This document shows, in pieces, positions 22,768 through 31,377 of a stretch of 64,000 bases of DNA. Source of the stretch: an uncultured Lachnospiraceae bacterium. GTDB taxonomy: Bacteria; Bacillota; Clostridia; Lachnospirales; Lachnospiraceae. The translations under genes and the position numbers were made by a program. Location: the NCBI GenBank assembly GCA_910579465.1, contig CAJTUB010000003.1, positions 186,001 through 250,000 of the forward strand, given 5' to 3'. The notes under the pieces are model-generated. The model had not been told where the DNA came from. It searched no databases and saw nothing but the letters and a program-made list of their open reading frames with translations. Position 1 is the first letter of the stretch. Each line of letters opens with the position of its first letter.

Positions 22768-24498
22768 TTATTTTGTATATTCTGCAATGCGCGTGATGGC
22801 AACATAGATTTCCGATATTTTATACCAGGTTGTAAAGTCCACGATGCCGTTCGGCGTTAAATCAAACTGTCTTTGGAAAGCGCGGACTGCCTCGGCGGTA
22901 CGCGGGCCGAAGATACCGTCAGCGGCGATGTTCGGCACAACATAGTACACATCTGCAATGGCGTTCAGCTGCTCCTGCATCTGGCGGACCGCTTCGCCCC
23001 GGGAGCCCTCGGTCAGCGCTTCGCCCGGGAAGGAGCTCGGTACGCCGGAGATTTCCTCGGTCGTATTGATGTAGATGCTGGCGCCGTAGTAATTGCGCAG
23101 GATCTGGATGGCGTCATAGCCGTCGTCTCCTAAATATTTGCTTCCCCATTGGGACATGAGGCCCGGACAGGTGACTCTTTTTCCGTCGCAATACTGGGTC
23201 AGAATCGGTTGCCGTACATTCGGGCGGGAGAGGAAATTATTAAAAATGTTGTCCACGGCAGTATTAATTGTATCAAAAATATTGCGCTCCGGAATCCATT
23301 TGTGGTCGTAGGCAGTGGAGGAGGTAATTGTAAAATTATAGCCCCGGTTCCGATACCACTCGGTATAGACACGGTTTAAGGTAAAGGACTGTATGGCAAG
23401 GATGTTGGCGTAAATGGTGGATTCCGGCCAGGTTGCATAGATTTCGCTGGAGGCCACGTTTTTGATATAGTCCCGGTAACGGACGTAGTAGTTCTGGGCG
23501 GATGTATTGGTCGGCGTCCCATCGTGTACAACAATAAATTCCGGAATCACGACGCTGGATAAGACGATTTCGCCGCTGCCTGCCATTTCCTTGACTTCGT
23601 CTTCTACAATTTTCGGCGGATAAATGCCGTACAGGGTATGGTCCGGGATTACGAAGGTTTCGGCTGTCTGCGGTTCCGGCTGCAGCATCGGAAGCATCTG
23701 CACATTCTGCAGCGCAACCACATCGGGAAGCACCTCTGTCCCGACAATCTGCACGGGTTCGAAGCCGTCTGCCCGGATGGTGAGGTTGTATTCGGAGTAG
23801 GGTCTGGGACTGCCGGATTCCTCGCTGTAGGCGAGCGGCGGCGCAGGCAGCTCGATGACATCGGTTTGTCCGGTGGAGGCGGTGCTGATTTCATCTATCA
23901 GCGTAGTCGTGTCGCCGTTGGTTTCGGAAATCTGGATGCTTGCGCCGGTAATCGGGAGGTTATCCCTGATATTCCCGACGGAAACCCGCAGACCGCCGAA
24001 GGCAGCTGTGGACATATTCGCAGGGTAGCGGGGGGTGACAGGCTCCGGTGCTTCTGGTGTCTGAGGCTGGAGCGGCGTACCGTTGTTTGACGGAGGCAGA
24101 TCCGGTGTCCCAGCAGGTGTCCGGTTTTCCGGGGCAGCGGACTGTGTCATTTCCGGTGTTCGGTTTTCCGGGGTGACAGGTTGCGGTACTGCAGGCGCCG
24201 GGGTTTCCGGGGTGACAGGCTGCGGTACTGCTGGTGTTCGGTTTTCCGGAACTGCTGGTTGTGGCGCCCTCTGTGTCTGATTCTCCGGAAGAAGCTGACG
24301 CTGTGTTTCCGCGGGAGTCTGCACCTGGTTCTCCTGCTGTGTATTTAGTGGCTGTATCCGGGACTCCGGCGGATTGCCGCTCTGTTCCGGAACTATGTTT
24401 TGTACGGGAACCGCCTGTGTGTTCAGAGGGGTAGCTGTCTTTTGGGGAGCAGCCGGTTTCGGCGGCTCGTTTACCTGAAAGGAACGATAGAAAGGCAT
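22768..24498 (-). CDS. SpoIID-like protein with peptidoglycan-binding domain
   Basis: A 576-residue protein starting at ATG 24498 (MPFYRSFQVNEPPK), behind AGAGGA. Residues about 10-190 are a Pro/Thr/Gln/Asn-rich stretch with repeats of the PQPVTPENRTP type. A carboxypeptidase-regulatory-like beta domain follows (about 195-300: LRVSVGNIRDNLPITGASI). A SpoIID-like region (about 320-490) contains SSEIYATWPESTIYANILAIQSF, in which the catalytic Glu of SpoIID is aligned with SSEI. The C-terminal PG_binding_1 module shows LTEGSRGEAVRQMQEQLN and DGIFGPRTAEAVRAFQ. No clear signal peptide is seen. Lytic action on wall or cortex glycan is inferred from SpoIID, which cuts glycan strands during engulfment. 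Confidence 0.8.
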   Translation of the reverse strand: MPFYRSFQVNEPPKPAAPQKTATPLNTQAVPVQNIVPEQSGNPPESRIQPLNTQQENQVQTPAETQRQLLPENQTQRAPQPAVPENRTPAVPQPVTPETPAPAVPQPVTPENRTPEMTQSAAPENRTPAGTPDLPPSNNGTPLQPQTPEAPEPVTPRYPANMSTAAFGGLRVSVGNIRDNLPITGASIQISETNGDTTTLIDEISTASTGQTDVIELPAPPLAYSEESGSPRPYSEYNLTIRADGFEPVQIVGTEVLPDVVALQNVQMLPMLQPEPQTAETFVIPDHTLYGIYPPKIVEDEVKEMAGSGEIVLSSVVIPEFIVVHDGTPTNTSAQNYYVRYRDYIKNVASSEIYATWPESTIYANILAIQSFTLNRVYTEWYRNRGYNFTITSSTAYDHKWIPERNIFDTINTAVDNIFNNFLSRPNVRQPILTQYCDGKRVTCPGLMSQWGSKYLGDDGYDAIQILRNYYGASIYINTTEEISGVPSSFPGEALTEGSRGEAVRQMQEQLNAIADVYYVVPNIAADGIFGPRTAEAVRAFQRQFDLTPNGIVDFTTWYKISEIYVAITRIAEYTK

Positions 24499-24589
24499 AG
24501 GTAAGTCCTCTGCGCAAAATTTAGTATAGGATATGCAGAAAACGGGAAAAAGAGAATGCTTTCCGGCAGTTTCTTTTTGGCATATGTTC

Positions 24590-25447
24590 TTACCGGGTTT
24601 CCGGAAATTCAAACTCAAAGCTTGCCGGGGCGTTAATCAATTCGCACAGGATTTTCCCGTTGCGGGAAAAGCGGTAGTATGCTTTGCAGGCAGCACTCTC
24701 GTGGATGGTACGGCTCATTTTTCCGTTGTCCGGGGCATGGAGGGGCTGTGTATTTTTTTCGAGCAGGACTGCGGTAAGCTCGTAGCCGCCCTGTCGTACG
24801 ATTACGGTATTTCCCGCGGCATAAACCAGGCGGGCACCGAGATAGGTCGCGATACGGTATTCCTTGTTATCAATCAGGATAACGCCGATAATTCCGGTAA
24901 AGCTTCCTCCTGCCACCGGGACATCAGCGACCGAGAGCATCAGCGAACCGTTTTTAAAAAAGCATTGCGTCCAGAGATAGCGTTTCGGAAAGGAGCTGCC
25001 GCAGTCGCCCTCCAGGTAGCCCGGTGCATCGTGGAACCGGAATTTCTGCCCGTTACAGAGGAGCTGTCCGTCGACCTGGTGCCGCATACTGTAAACGCTG
25101 TGCCTGCACTGTAAAAAGGGAACGTACCGGAACGGACCCATAATATCGTAGCGAAGCGGGGTGAGACCGTGGAAGGCAAGCTTCCCCTGCAGCGTAAGCG
25201 TGCCGCTTTGCAGGCTGAGCTTCATGCCCCGTTCGGAAAATACGCAGGAACCGACGGTAATGGTAAGCGGATTTTCCCTGTAGTGCAGGGAAGCGAGCGG
25301 GACATGGAAGGCAGCGTCCCTTGTGATGACCTGCAGGGAGGCAGTCTGTCTGCCGTAGTGACGGTGGAACGCCGGGATAAGCGCGATTGTATTATCGCCG
25401 CTGCCGCATTTGAAATACCAGCCCTTGAAATAGTTTTGTTTCAGCAA
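24590..25447 (-). CDS. Tocopherol cyclase-like family protein
   Basis: A 285-residue protein of the tocopherol-cyclase-like family (PF14249). It shows the N-terminal FKGWYFKCG, the core YLEGDCGSSFPKRYLWTQCFFKNGS, and repeated beta strands typical of the fold. The best start is a TTG at 25447, 9 nt after AGGAGG. Plant and cyanobacterial members cyclise tocopherol precursors. Members in anaerobic Firmicutes have no such pathway, so the substrate is probably another lipid or prenyl compound, or the protein is only a binding fold. No neighbour points to a pathway. Confidence 0.78.
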   Translation of the reverse strand: MLKQNYFKGWYFKCGSGDNTIALIPAFHRHYGRQTASLQVITRDAAFHVPLASLHYRENPLTITVGSCVFSERGMKLSLQSGTLTLQGKLAFHGLTPLRYDIMGPFRYVPFLQCRHSVYSMRHQVDGQLLCNGQKFRFHDAPGYLEGDCGSSFPKRYLWTQCFFKNGSLMLSVADVPVAGGSFTGIIGVILIDNKEYRIATYLGARLVYAAGNTVIVRQGGYELTAVLLEKNTQPLHAPDNGKMSRTIHESAACKAYYRFSRNGKILCELINAPASFEFEFPETR

Positions 25448-25481
25448 AATGGATTACCTCCTTGGATATTTGTTCTTTTAT

Positions 25482-25516
25482 CAGGAACGCGGTGATTTCA
25501 TCAGCGCTTCCTTAGT
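25482..25516 (+). repeat. Hairpin repeat, copy 2
   Basis: The core at 25489-25515 repeats that at 15888-15914 with three substitutions. It folds into GCGGTGAT-TTC-ATCAGCGC with one G-G mismatch, flanked by GGAA/TTCC, and is followed by TATTTCTTGTTTTT. It lies upstream of the YyaL gene and downstream of the start of the divergent gene. Confidence 0.55.
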
Positions 25517-25583
25517 ATTTCTTGTTTTTGGCTGGATATACTACCTTTGGTAAATGAAAATAAGACAATCAGAGGAGGGAATC

Positions 25584-27533
25584 ATGAGCAATCAATTAAA
25601 AAATGAAACAAGTCCGTATCTGTTACAGCATGCGGAGAACCCGGTCAGCTGGTATCCGTGGGGCAGGGAGGCGTTTGAAAAGGCAAGGGCTGAGGATAAG
25701 CCGGTTTTTTTAAGCATCGGCTACAGCACCTGCCACTGGTGCCATGTAATGGCGCACGAGAGCTTTGAGGATGAGAGGACGGCAGAGCTTTTGAACCGTT
25801 ATTTTGTTTCCATCAAGGTGGACCGGGAGGAACGTCCGGATATTGACAGCGTATATATGGCGGTGTGTCAGGCGTTTACCGGGAGCGGCGGATGGCCGAT
25901 GAGCATTTTTATGACCTGGGAGAAAAAGCCGTTTTTTGCAGGCACATATTTTCCGGTCCGTCCCCGGTACGGTATGCCCGGGTTTTCTGGTTTGCTGACC
26001 GCGATTGCGGCACAGTGGCGGGAGAACCGTCCGGCGCTTTTGCAGTCTGCGGAGGAAATCATTGCCCATCTGACGGAGAGAGAGCCGGAGACGGAAAAGA
26101 GGGAGGAGGGAAATCAGGCGGATGTGGCAGCAGCGATATTAAAGCGCAGCTTTGATGAAATAAACGGCGGCTTCGGACAGGCGCCGAAGTTCCCGACGCC
26201 GCATCATCTTTTGTTTCTGACCTTATACGGGGTACAGCGCGAGGATTCTGCCGTGCTGCATATGGTGGAGAAAACGCTGGTACAGATGAGACGCGGCGGA
26301 ATTTTTGACCAGATTGGCGGCGGGTTTTCAAGGTATTCGACGGATGCCCGTTTTCTTGTCCCGCATTTTGAAAAAATGCTGTATGACAACGCGCTACTGA
26401 TTATAGCGTATGCCGCGGTGTATCATGTGACAAAAAAAGAGGAGTATCTTACGACTGCAAAGCAGACGGCAGACTATGTCCTTCGTGAAATGACGGCGCC
26501 GGAGGGCGGCTTCTACAGCGCGCAGGACGCGGACAGCGAAGGGGTAGAGGGAAAATATTATACGTTTGCGTGGGAGGAGGTCTTAAGGGTACTCGGAGAG
26601 ACAAAAGGGAAGGCTTTTGCAGAGGTCTTTGACATTACGCCGGAGGGCAATTTTGAGGGCGCCAATATTCCGAATCTTTTAAAAGGCGGCGAAGATACCG
26701 GATTTGCCGAAGAGAAAGAAAAGCTGTATGAGTACCGGAGGGGGCGCACGAAGCTTTCCCTTGACGACAAGGTGCTGCTTTCCTGGAATGCCATGATGAT
26801 AGCGGCGCTGTCGATGCTGTTCCGCGTCTCGAAGGAGGAGCGGTATCTGCAGGCGGCAGGGAGGGCACAGAGATTTCTTGAAAAAAATCTATGCAACGGG
26901 CTTTGGCTCTGTACAGGCTGGCGGAACGGAAAGCAGTCGGAGCATGGCTTCCTCTGTGATTATGCGTATTATATTGCGGCGCTCACGGAGCTGTATCATT
27001 CCACCTTGGAGAAGCGCTATCTGGAGCAGGCAGTATTGTTTTGCAGGGAGGCGGTAAGGCGGTTTGCCGACCGTGAAAACGGAGGATATTTTCTTTCGGA
27101 GGCGGAGAGCGGCGAGCTGTTCCTGAATCCGAAGGAAACCTATGACGGGGCGGTTCCGAGCGGAAATTCCATGATGGCATATAATTTTGTAAAGCTGTAC
27201 CAGCTGACCGGAAAGGAAGAGTTTAAAGTGCTCGCAGACGGGCAGCTTTCCTTTCTTTCCGGGCAGGCGCAGCAGTATCCGGCTGGACATACGATGTTTC
27301 TGCTGGCAGAGCTTTTGTATGAGAATCCTCCGCAGCAGATTACCGTAGTGGTAAAGAAGGAGGAGGAGTTAAAAAAGGTGAAGGACAGGCTTCCTTTTCT
27401 GGCAAATGTGCGGGCAGAGGCAGAAGGGACGGAATACCGGCTGTTAAATGATAAAACCACCTATTATGTCTGCAGAAACCATGCGTGCCTGCCGCCGGTC
27501 AACGAAATAGGGGAAGACGGGAAAACAAACTAA
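25584..27533 (+). CDS. YyaL/SSP411 family thioredoxin-domain protein (DUF255)
   Basis: A 649-residue protein with the conserved N-terminus NETSPYLLQHAENPVSWYPWG. A thioredoxin-like domain follows with the redox motif TCHWCHVMAHESF (CxxC). Next comes the family block ADKPVFLSIGYS...YFVSIKVDREERPDID, and then a long alpha/alpha toroid like that of sugar epimerases (about 190-600; FPTPHHLLFLTLYG, GGFSRYSTDARFLVPHFEKMLYDNA). Members are widespread but the reaction is unknown. ATG 25584 is set by GGAGGGAATC; the frame extends 10 codons upstream without a ribosome site. Single gene, normal length. Confidence 0.92.
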   Translation: MSNQLKNETSPYLLQHAENPVSWYPWGREAFEKARAEDKPVFLSIGYSTCHWCHVMAHESFEDERTAELLNRYFVSIKVDREERPDIDSVYMAVCQAFTGSGGWPMSIFMTWEKKPFFAGTYFPVRPRYGMPGFSGLLTAIAAQWRENRPALLQSAEEIIAHLTEREPETEKREEGNQADVAAAILKRSFDEINGGFGQAPKFPTPHHLLFLTLYGVQREDSAVLHMVEKTLVQMRRGGIFDQIGGGFSRYSTDARFLVPHFEKMLYDNALLIIAYAAVYHVTKKEEYLTTAKQTADYVLREMTAPEGGFYSAQDADSEGVEGKYYTFAWEEVLRVLGETKGKAFAEVFDITPEGNFEGANIPNLLKGGEDTGFAEEKEKLYEYRRGRTKLSLDDKVLLSWNAMMIAALSMLFRVSKEERYLQAAGRAQRFLEKNLCNGLWLCTGWRNGKQSEHGFLCDYAYYIAALTELYHSTLEKRYLEQAVLFCREAVRRFADRENGGYFLSEAESGELFLNPKETYDGAVPSGNSMMAYNFVKLYQLTGKEEFKVLADGQLSFLSGQAQQYPAGHTMFLLAELLYENPPQQITVVVKKEEELKKVKDRLPFLANVRAEAEGTEYRLLNDKTTYYVCRNHACLPPVNEIGEDGKTN

Positions 27534-27540
27534 AAAGTTT

Positions 27541-27573
27541 GGATTTCTGCAATTGCTAAAGCTGCAGAAATCC
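27541..27573. terminator. Hairpin after the YyaL gene
   Basis: An 11-bp perfect stem (GGATTTCTGCA, 27541-27551, with TGCAGAAATCC, 27563-27573) lies just after the stop codon. No T-tract follows, so termination is uncertain; it may protect the mRNA 3' end. Nothing else is seen in 27574-27714. Confidence 0.5.
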
Positions 27574-27714
27574 AGGCTGAGAAAAACAGGAAAATTACGG
27601 AACTGTCATGGAAGGAATGTCGTCTAATTAGTAGAATGAATTTTATAGTCCGGGGCTGTGGAATATAAGTGAATCAGAGACAGGTATTTTTGTAAAAAGA
27701 AAGGAGATGCAGGG

Positions 27715-30105
27715 ATGAAGCAGGACAGGAGAAGGAGAACCGGGGCGGTTCTGGCAGCGGCACTGTTGGTGAGCCTGGCAGCGGGGTGCAGCGGCAAGGA
27801 AACGATGCTGCTTCCGACAAAGACGCCGACGCCGCAGGGGGGAGGACGGCAGGGCGTTACGGATACCCCGGCACAGAAGCAGGAGACGGGAACAGACGGG
27901 GCGGAGCTTACTGCGGCGGGAACATACGAAAGGGTCTATGAAGCGTTAAAAAAGGTGCAGGAATCGTCGTGGTATATGCGGGAATATGAACTGATGGTGG
28001 ACGGGGCAGTAACAGACGGCGCGATGCCGGGGATTGCGTTTGAACCCGTAAACACTCCTTCCGCGGTGGCAGGGGAGGAGTATTCCAAAACCAACGTACA
28101 GGTGGAGGGAATCGACGAAGCGGATATTGTCAAGACCGACGGAGCGTATCTGTATATTTTTAATACTGCCCGGAACGAGATTTATATTGTGAAGGCAGAC
28201 GGCGCCGACATGGAGCGGACGGCGACTATCCATGTGGAGGGGAAGCGCTATGGCAGCGGCAGGGAAATGTACCTGTCGGACGGACGGCTTGTGCTGGTGA
28301 CAAGCCGCTGGTGTGAGGAAACGAAGGACGGGAAAGCAGGTACGGGGCTGACGCTACGTTATGATACGGGAAAGGAAGTAACGGGACTGCTTACCTATGA
28401 TATTTCGGACCGGCATGCGCCGGAGCTTGTTTCAGCCTTGGAGCAGGACGGGAGCCTGACGGCATCGCGCTTTGCGGACGGCATGGTGTATCTGGTCACC
28501 TCTTACGGCAATAGGTGGAGAGGCGCTTATGACCTTTACGACGTCTGGATTGATGCCGAAGAGGATTGTGAAAATACGCCTTTTGGCAGGGAGAAGGAAG
28601 AGGAGGAGCTTTTGTACCGTTCGATTCCGCAGGCAGGCGGAGAGCGGATTTCCCCGGACTGCATTTATATCAGTGAGGAGCCGGATTCCGAAGAGTTTCT
28701 GGTGCTGACGGCGCTGTCGCCGCAGGAGCCGCAGAGGTTTTCCGATACAAAGTCCATTCTGGCGGGCGGCAGGCAATGTTACGTCAGCAACAGCTACATT
28801 TATGTCGGAAGCAGCCGCTGGCAGACGAAGGAAATACCGTATGACCGGACCGATCTGTACCGCTTTTCCTATGACGGCGGCGTGATTACGCCGGCAGGGC
28901 AGGTGACGGTAAAGGGGACGTTAAACAATCAGTTTTCGATGGATGAATATAACGGTTATCTGCGGATTGTGACAACCGTAAATGAATATAGCACGGATAA
29001 CGATGGATATTATGCCTGGTTTTCGGGAAAAGAGAGCAATGCGCTTTACATTTATGATAAGGAGCTGCAGTTGACGGGCAGTATTGAGAATCTTGCGCCG
29101 GATGAGCATATCGAGTCGGCAAGGCTGATGGGGGATACCGGGTATTTTGTAACCTTCCGGAGAACCGACCCGCTGTTTTCCGTGGACCTCAGCAATCCTG
29201 CAAAGCCGGAGATTCTGGGAGAGTTAAAGATTCCGGGGTTTTCTGAATATCTGCATCCGTATGGTGAAAATCTCCTGCTTGGTATCGGATATCATGCAGA
29301 TGAAAAAACCGGGATGACGACCGGGCTGAAGCTTTCCATGTTCGATGTGTCAGACCCGTCGGATGTCAAGGAGATTCATAAAATCGTATTAGAAGAGTTT
29401 TATCGTACCGCAGTTTCCGATACCCATAAGGCGGCGTTGGTGGACGCGGAGAAAAATATCATCGGGATTCCGGTGCGCGGGGATGGCAGCCGCGGGGAGT
29501 ATAATGTATATCTCGTGTTCGGCTATGACCGGGAAACCGGGTTTTATCAGAAGCTTTCGGAGGGCTACGCATTAGACTGGAGCAACGATGATTTTTATGA
29601 AGCGGACTTTAAGCAGATGTTCTTTTTGTCCGACTGCCGTGGCCTCTATATCCGGGATACGCTGTATCTGATAAATCCGACCTATGAGGTCCGTGCCTAT
29701 GATATGAAGAGCTGGAAGCAGATTGGAAGAGAGGGGCTGGTGGAAAGCCTGGAGGAACGGAGGGAGATGTTGGATCGGATTAAGGAAGAGAAGCCGGAGC
29801 CGCTTGTCGTGGAGCTTGAGGCAAATCCAAGTACAGGCTACCAGTGGGTTGTGACGGTGGAGGGCACGGCAGTGGTTCATTCCAAAATGGAGCATATTGC
29901 GACGGCGGAGAACCTGCCGGGAAGCCCGGCGACAGAGCGGCATACGTTTTGTGTAAATAATACCGGGAAAGCAAAAATTACGTTTGAATACGAGAGAATC
30001 TGGGAAAGCGGCAAACCGCTCCGGACGATTGTCTACGAGGTAAGCGTCGGGGAGGACCTGAAGCTGGTGACGGAGTCCGTGACAGAGGAAAACGACGAAA
30101 AGTAG
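27715..30105 (+). CDS. Beta-propeller lipoprotein with C-terminal chagasin (I42 inhibitor) domain
   Basis: A 796-residue secreted lipoprotein (signal ending LAAGCSG). The main part belongs to the beta-propeller family PF09826: NVQVEGIDEADIVKTDGAYLYIF is the family signature, followed by repeated blades to about residue 680. The last 100 residues match the chagasin-type inhibitor of cysteine peptidases: ANPSTGYQW (loop 1) and a G...FEYERIW segment near the end. Chagasin domains block papain-like cysteine peptidases. The fusion suggests a surface protein that guards against host or self peptidases, which is inference. ATG follows AAGGAG. It stands alone between hairpins. Confidence 0.85.
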   Translation: MKQDRRRRTGAVLAAALLVSLAAGCSGKETMLLPTKTPTPQGGGRQGVTDTPAQKQETGTDGAELTAAGTYERVYEALKKVQESSWYMREYELMVDGAVTDGAMPGIAFEPVNTPSAVAGEEYSKTNVQVEGIDEADIVKTDGAYLYIFNTARNEIYIVKADGADMERTATIHVEGKRYGSGREMYLSDGRLVLVTSRWCEETKDGKAGTGLTLRYDTGKEVTGLLTYDISDRHAPELVSALEQDGSLTASRFADGMVYLVTSYGNRWRGAYDLYDVWIDAEEDCENTPFGREKEEEELLYRSIPQAGGERISPDCIYISEEPDSEEFLVLTALSPQEPQRFSDTKSILAGGRQCYVSNSYIYVGSSRWQTKEIPYDRTDLYRFSYDGGVITPAGQVTVKGTLNNQFSMDEYNGYLRIVTTVNEYSTDNDGYYAWFSGKESNALYIYDKELQLTGSIENLAPDEHIESARLMGDTGYFVTFRRTDPLFSVDLSNPAKPEILGELKIPGFSEYLHPYGENLLLGIGYHADEKTGMTTGLKLSMFDVSDPSDVKEIHKIVLEEFYRTAVSDTHKAALVDAEKNIIGIPVRGDGSRGEYNVYLVFGYDRETGFYQKLSEGYALDWSNDDFYEADFKQMFFLSDCRGLYIRDTLYLINPTYEVRAYDMKSWKQIGREGLVESLEERREMLDRIKEEKPEPLVVELEANPSTGYQWVVTVEGTAVVHSKMEHIATAENLPGSPATERHTFCVNNTGKAKITFEYERIWESGKPLRTIVYEVSVGEDLKLVTESVTEENDEK

Positions 30106-30131
30106 ACCGTTCCGGTAAAGTATCCTTTTGT

Positions 30132-30159
30132 GTCCCGGCTGCTGTGTAGCAGCCGGGAC
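30132..30159. terminator. Hairpin after the beta-propeller gene
   Basis: A 12-bp perfect GC-rich stem (30132-30143 with 30148-30159) and a GTGT loop stand about 27 bp after the stop. A T-tract is missing (TTCC follows), so the terminator role is probable but not certain. Confidence 0.55.
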
Positions 30160-30302
30160 TTCCAGGTTTACTAAAAATTGCGGAAACCGGGGCAGGCTCA
30201 AAAACGATTGACGGTATCCCTGCCAGTGCGCTATAATAAAAGGGATTCCGTTTCAAAATTATTTTCAAGGGCAGGATGTCCTGCGAAAAGAGGAGGATAC
30301 CA

Positions 30303-31139
30303 ATGGTAAGGGACAATCAGAAAAAACAGTATGCGGCCAGCGGGAGGCGGCATATCCGCGCAGGTCTGCTGCTTGTTGCAATGCTTCTGGCTGTTACGGC
30401 GGCAGGCTGCTCCAAGGAGCCGGAGGGAGATCCGGCATGGATGTCTGACCCCGGCGAGCCGTTCAGCCCGTCCGGCACCGGCGGACGCGTGACCTTTACG
30501 GGAACGATGGCAGAGATTTCCGGGGCAAAGGTCGGCGATACGGTGCAGTTCGGAAGCTACGAGCAGGACAATAACACTAAGAACGGGGCGGAAGCCATTG
30601 AGTGGCTCGTACTGGATAAGCAGGACGGGAAGCTTTTACTGCTTAGTAAGGACGCGCTGGATACGAAGCCTTATAATAAAGAATTTGAAATGGTTACCTG
30701 GGAGACATGTACCCTGCGCAGATGGCTGAACAATACGTTTTATTATACCGCGTTTGGCGAGGAGGAACAGGGGAGTATTGTGACGACAAAGGTAAAGAAC
30801 GGGGGAATGACGGAGTATGGCGAGGAAGACGGGGAAGATACGGAGGATAAGGTATTTCTTCTTAGTGTTGAGGAGATACTGAATTATTTCGACCCTGACG
30901 AGAGTGCGGAAGATCCCGCACGCCGTGCCAGGGTAACGGAGTATGCCAAGGCACGGGGAGCATATGTCAGCGGCTATCCGGACTATGCCGGGAGCGGCTT
31001 CTGGTGGCTGCGTACGCCCGGCGGTGCCAGCGGTCATGCCGCGTCAGTATTCCTCAGCGGTTATGTCAAATTTGGCTACACTGTGGACGGCGACAATAAG
31101 GTTGTAAGGCCTGCCCTCTGGCTGGATACGGAATCGTAA
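30303..31139 (+). CDS. DUF6273 domain lipoprotein
   Basis: A 278-residue lipoprotein (lipobox in VTAAGCSKE). The DUF6273 domain begins near residue 75: GDTVQFGSYEQD, WLVLDKQDGKLLLLSKDALD, TCTLRRWLNNTFY, then GFWWLRTPG and VRPALWL at the end. This domain is common in surface proteins of Clostridia; its function is unknown and it may bind glycans. ATG 30303 follows GAGGAGG; nine codons upstream in frame lack a ribosome site. It is on the same strand as the beta-propeller gene but behind a hairpin. Confidence 0.85.
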   Translation: MVRDNQKKQYAASGRRHIRAGLLLVAMLLAVTAAGCSKEPEGDPAWMSDPGEPFSPSGTGGRVTFTGTMAEISGAKVGDTVQFGSYEQDNNTKNGAEAIEWLVLDKQDGKLLLLSKDALDTKPYNKEFEMVTWETCTLRRWLNNTFYYTAFGEEEQGSIVTTKVKNGGMTEYGEEDGEDTEDKVFLLSVEEILNYFDPDESAEDPARRARVTEYAKARGAYVSGYPDYAGSGFWWLRTPGGASGHAASVFLSGYVKFGYTVDGDNKVVRPALWLDTES

Positions 31140-31240
31140 TTTTAAGCGGTGTCACATCGTGGCACCGTAATCCTGTTTCTCTGCGGCAGCAGTGGTATGA
31201 CCGGGCTGCCTCTTCCGATGGAAATTTAAGCAAAAAATAC

Positions 31241-31269
31241 TTGCATAATGAAAAGGGATGGTGTATAAT
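31241..31269 (+). promoter_or_regulatory. Sigma-A promoter of gdhA
   Basis: TTGCAT (31241-31246), a 17-bp spacer and TATAAT (31264-31269). The transcript would carry a leader of about 100 nt to the gdhA start. No riboswitch motif was recognised in it. Confidence 0.75.
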
Positions 31270-31377
31270 GCAAAATGAAGCACGGGTGCAATGGCGTTCC
31301 TGGTGATATACCAAGGTAAAACTGCGTCAAAAACCGTGCATTTTGTTTGTGATAAAACAAAGCGAAAGGAGAACAAA

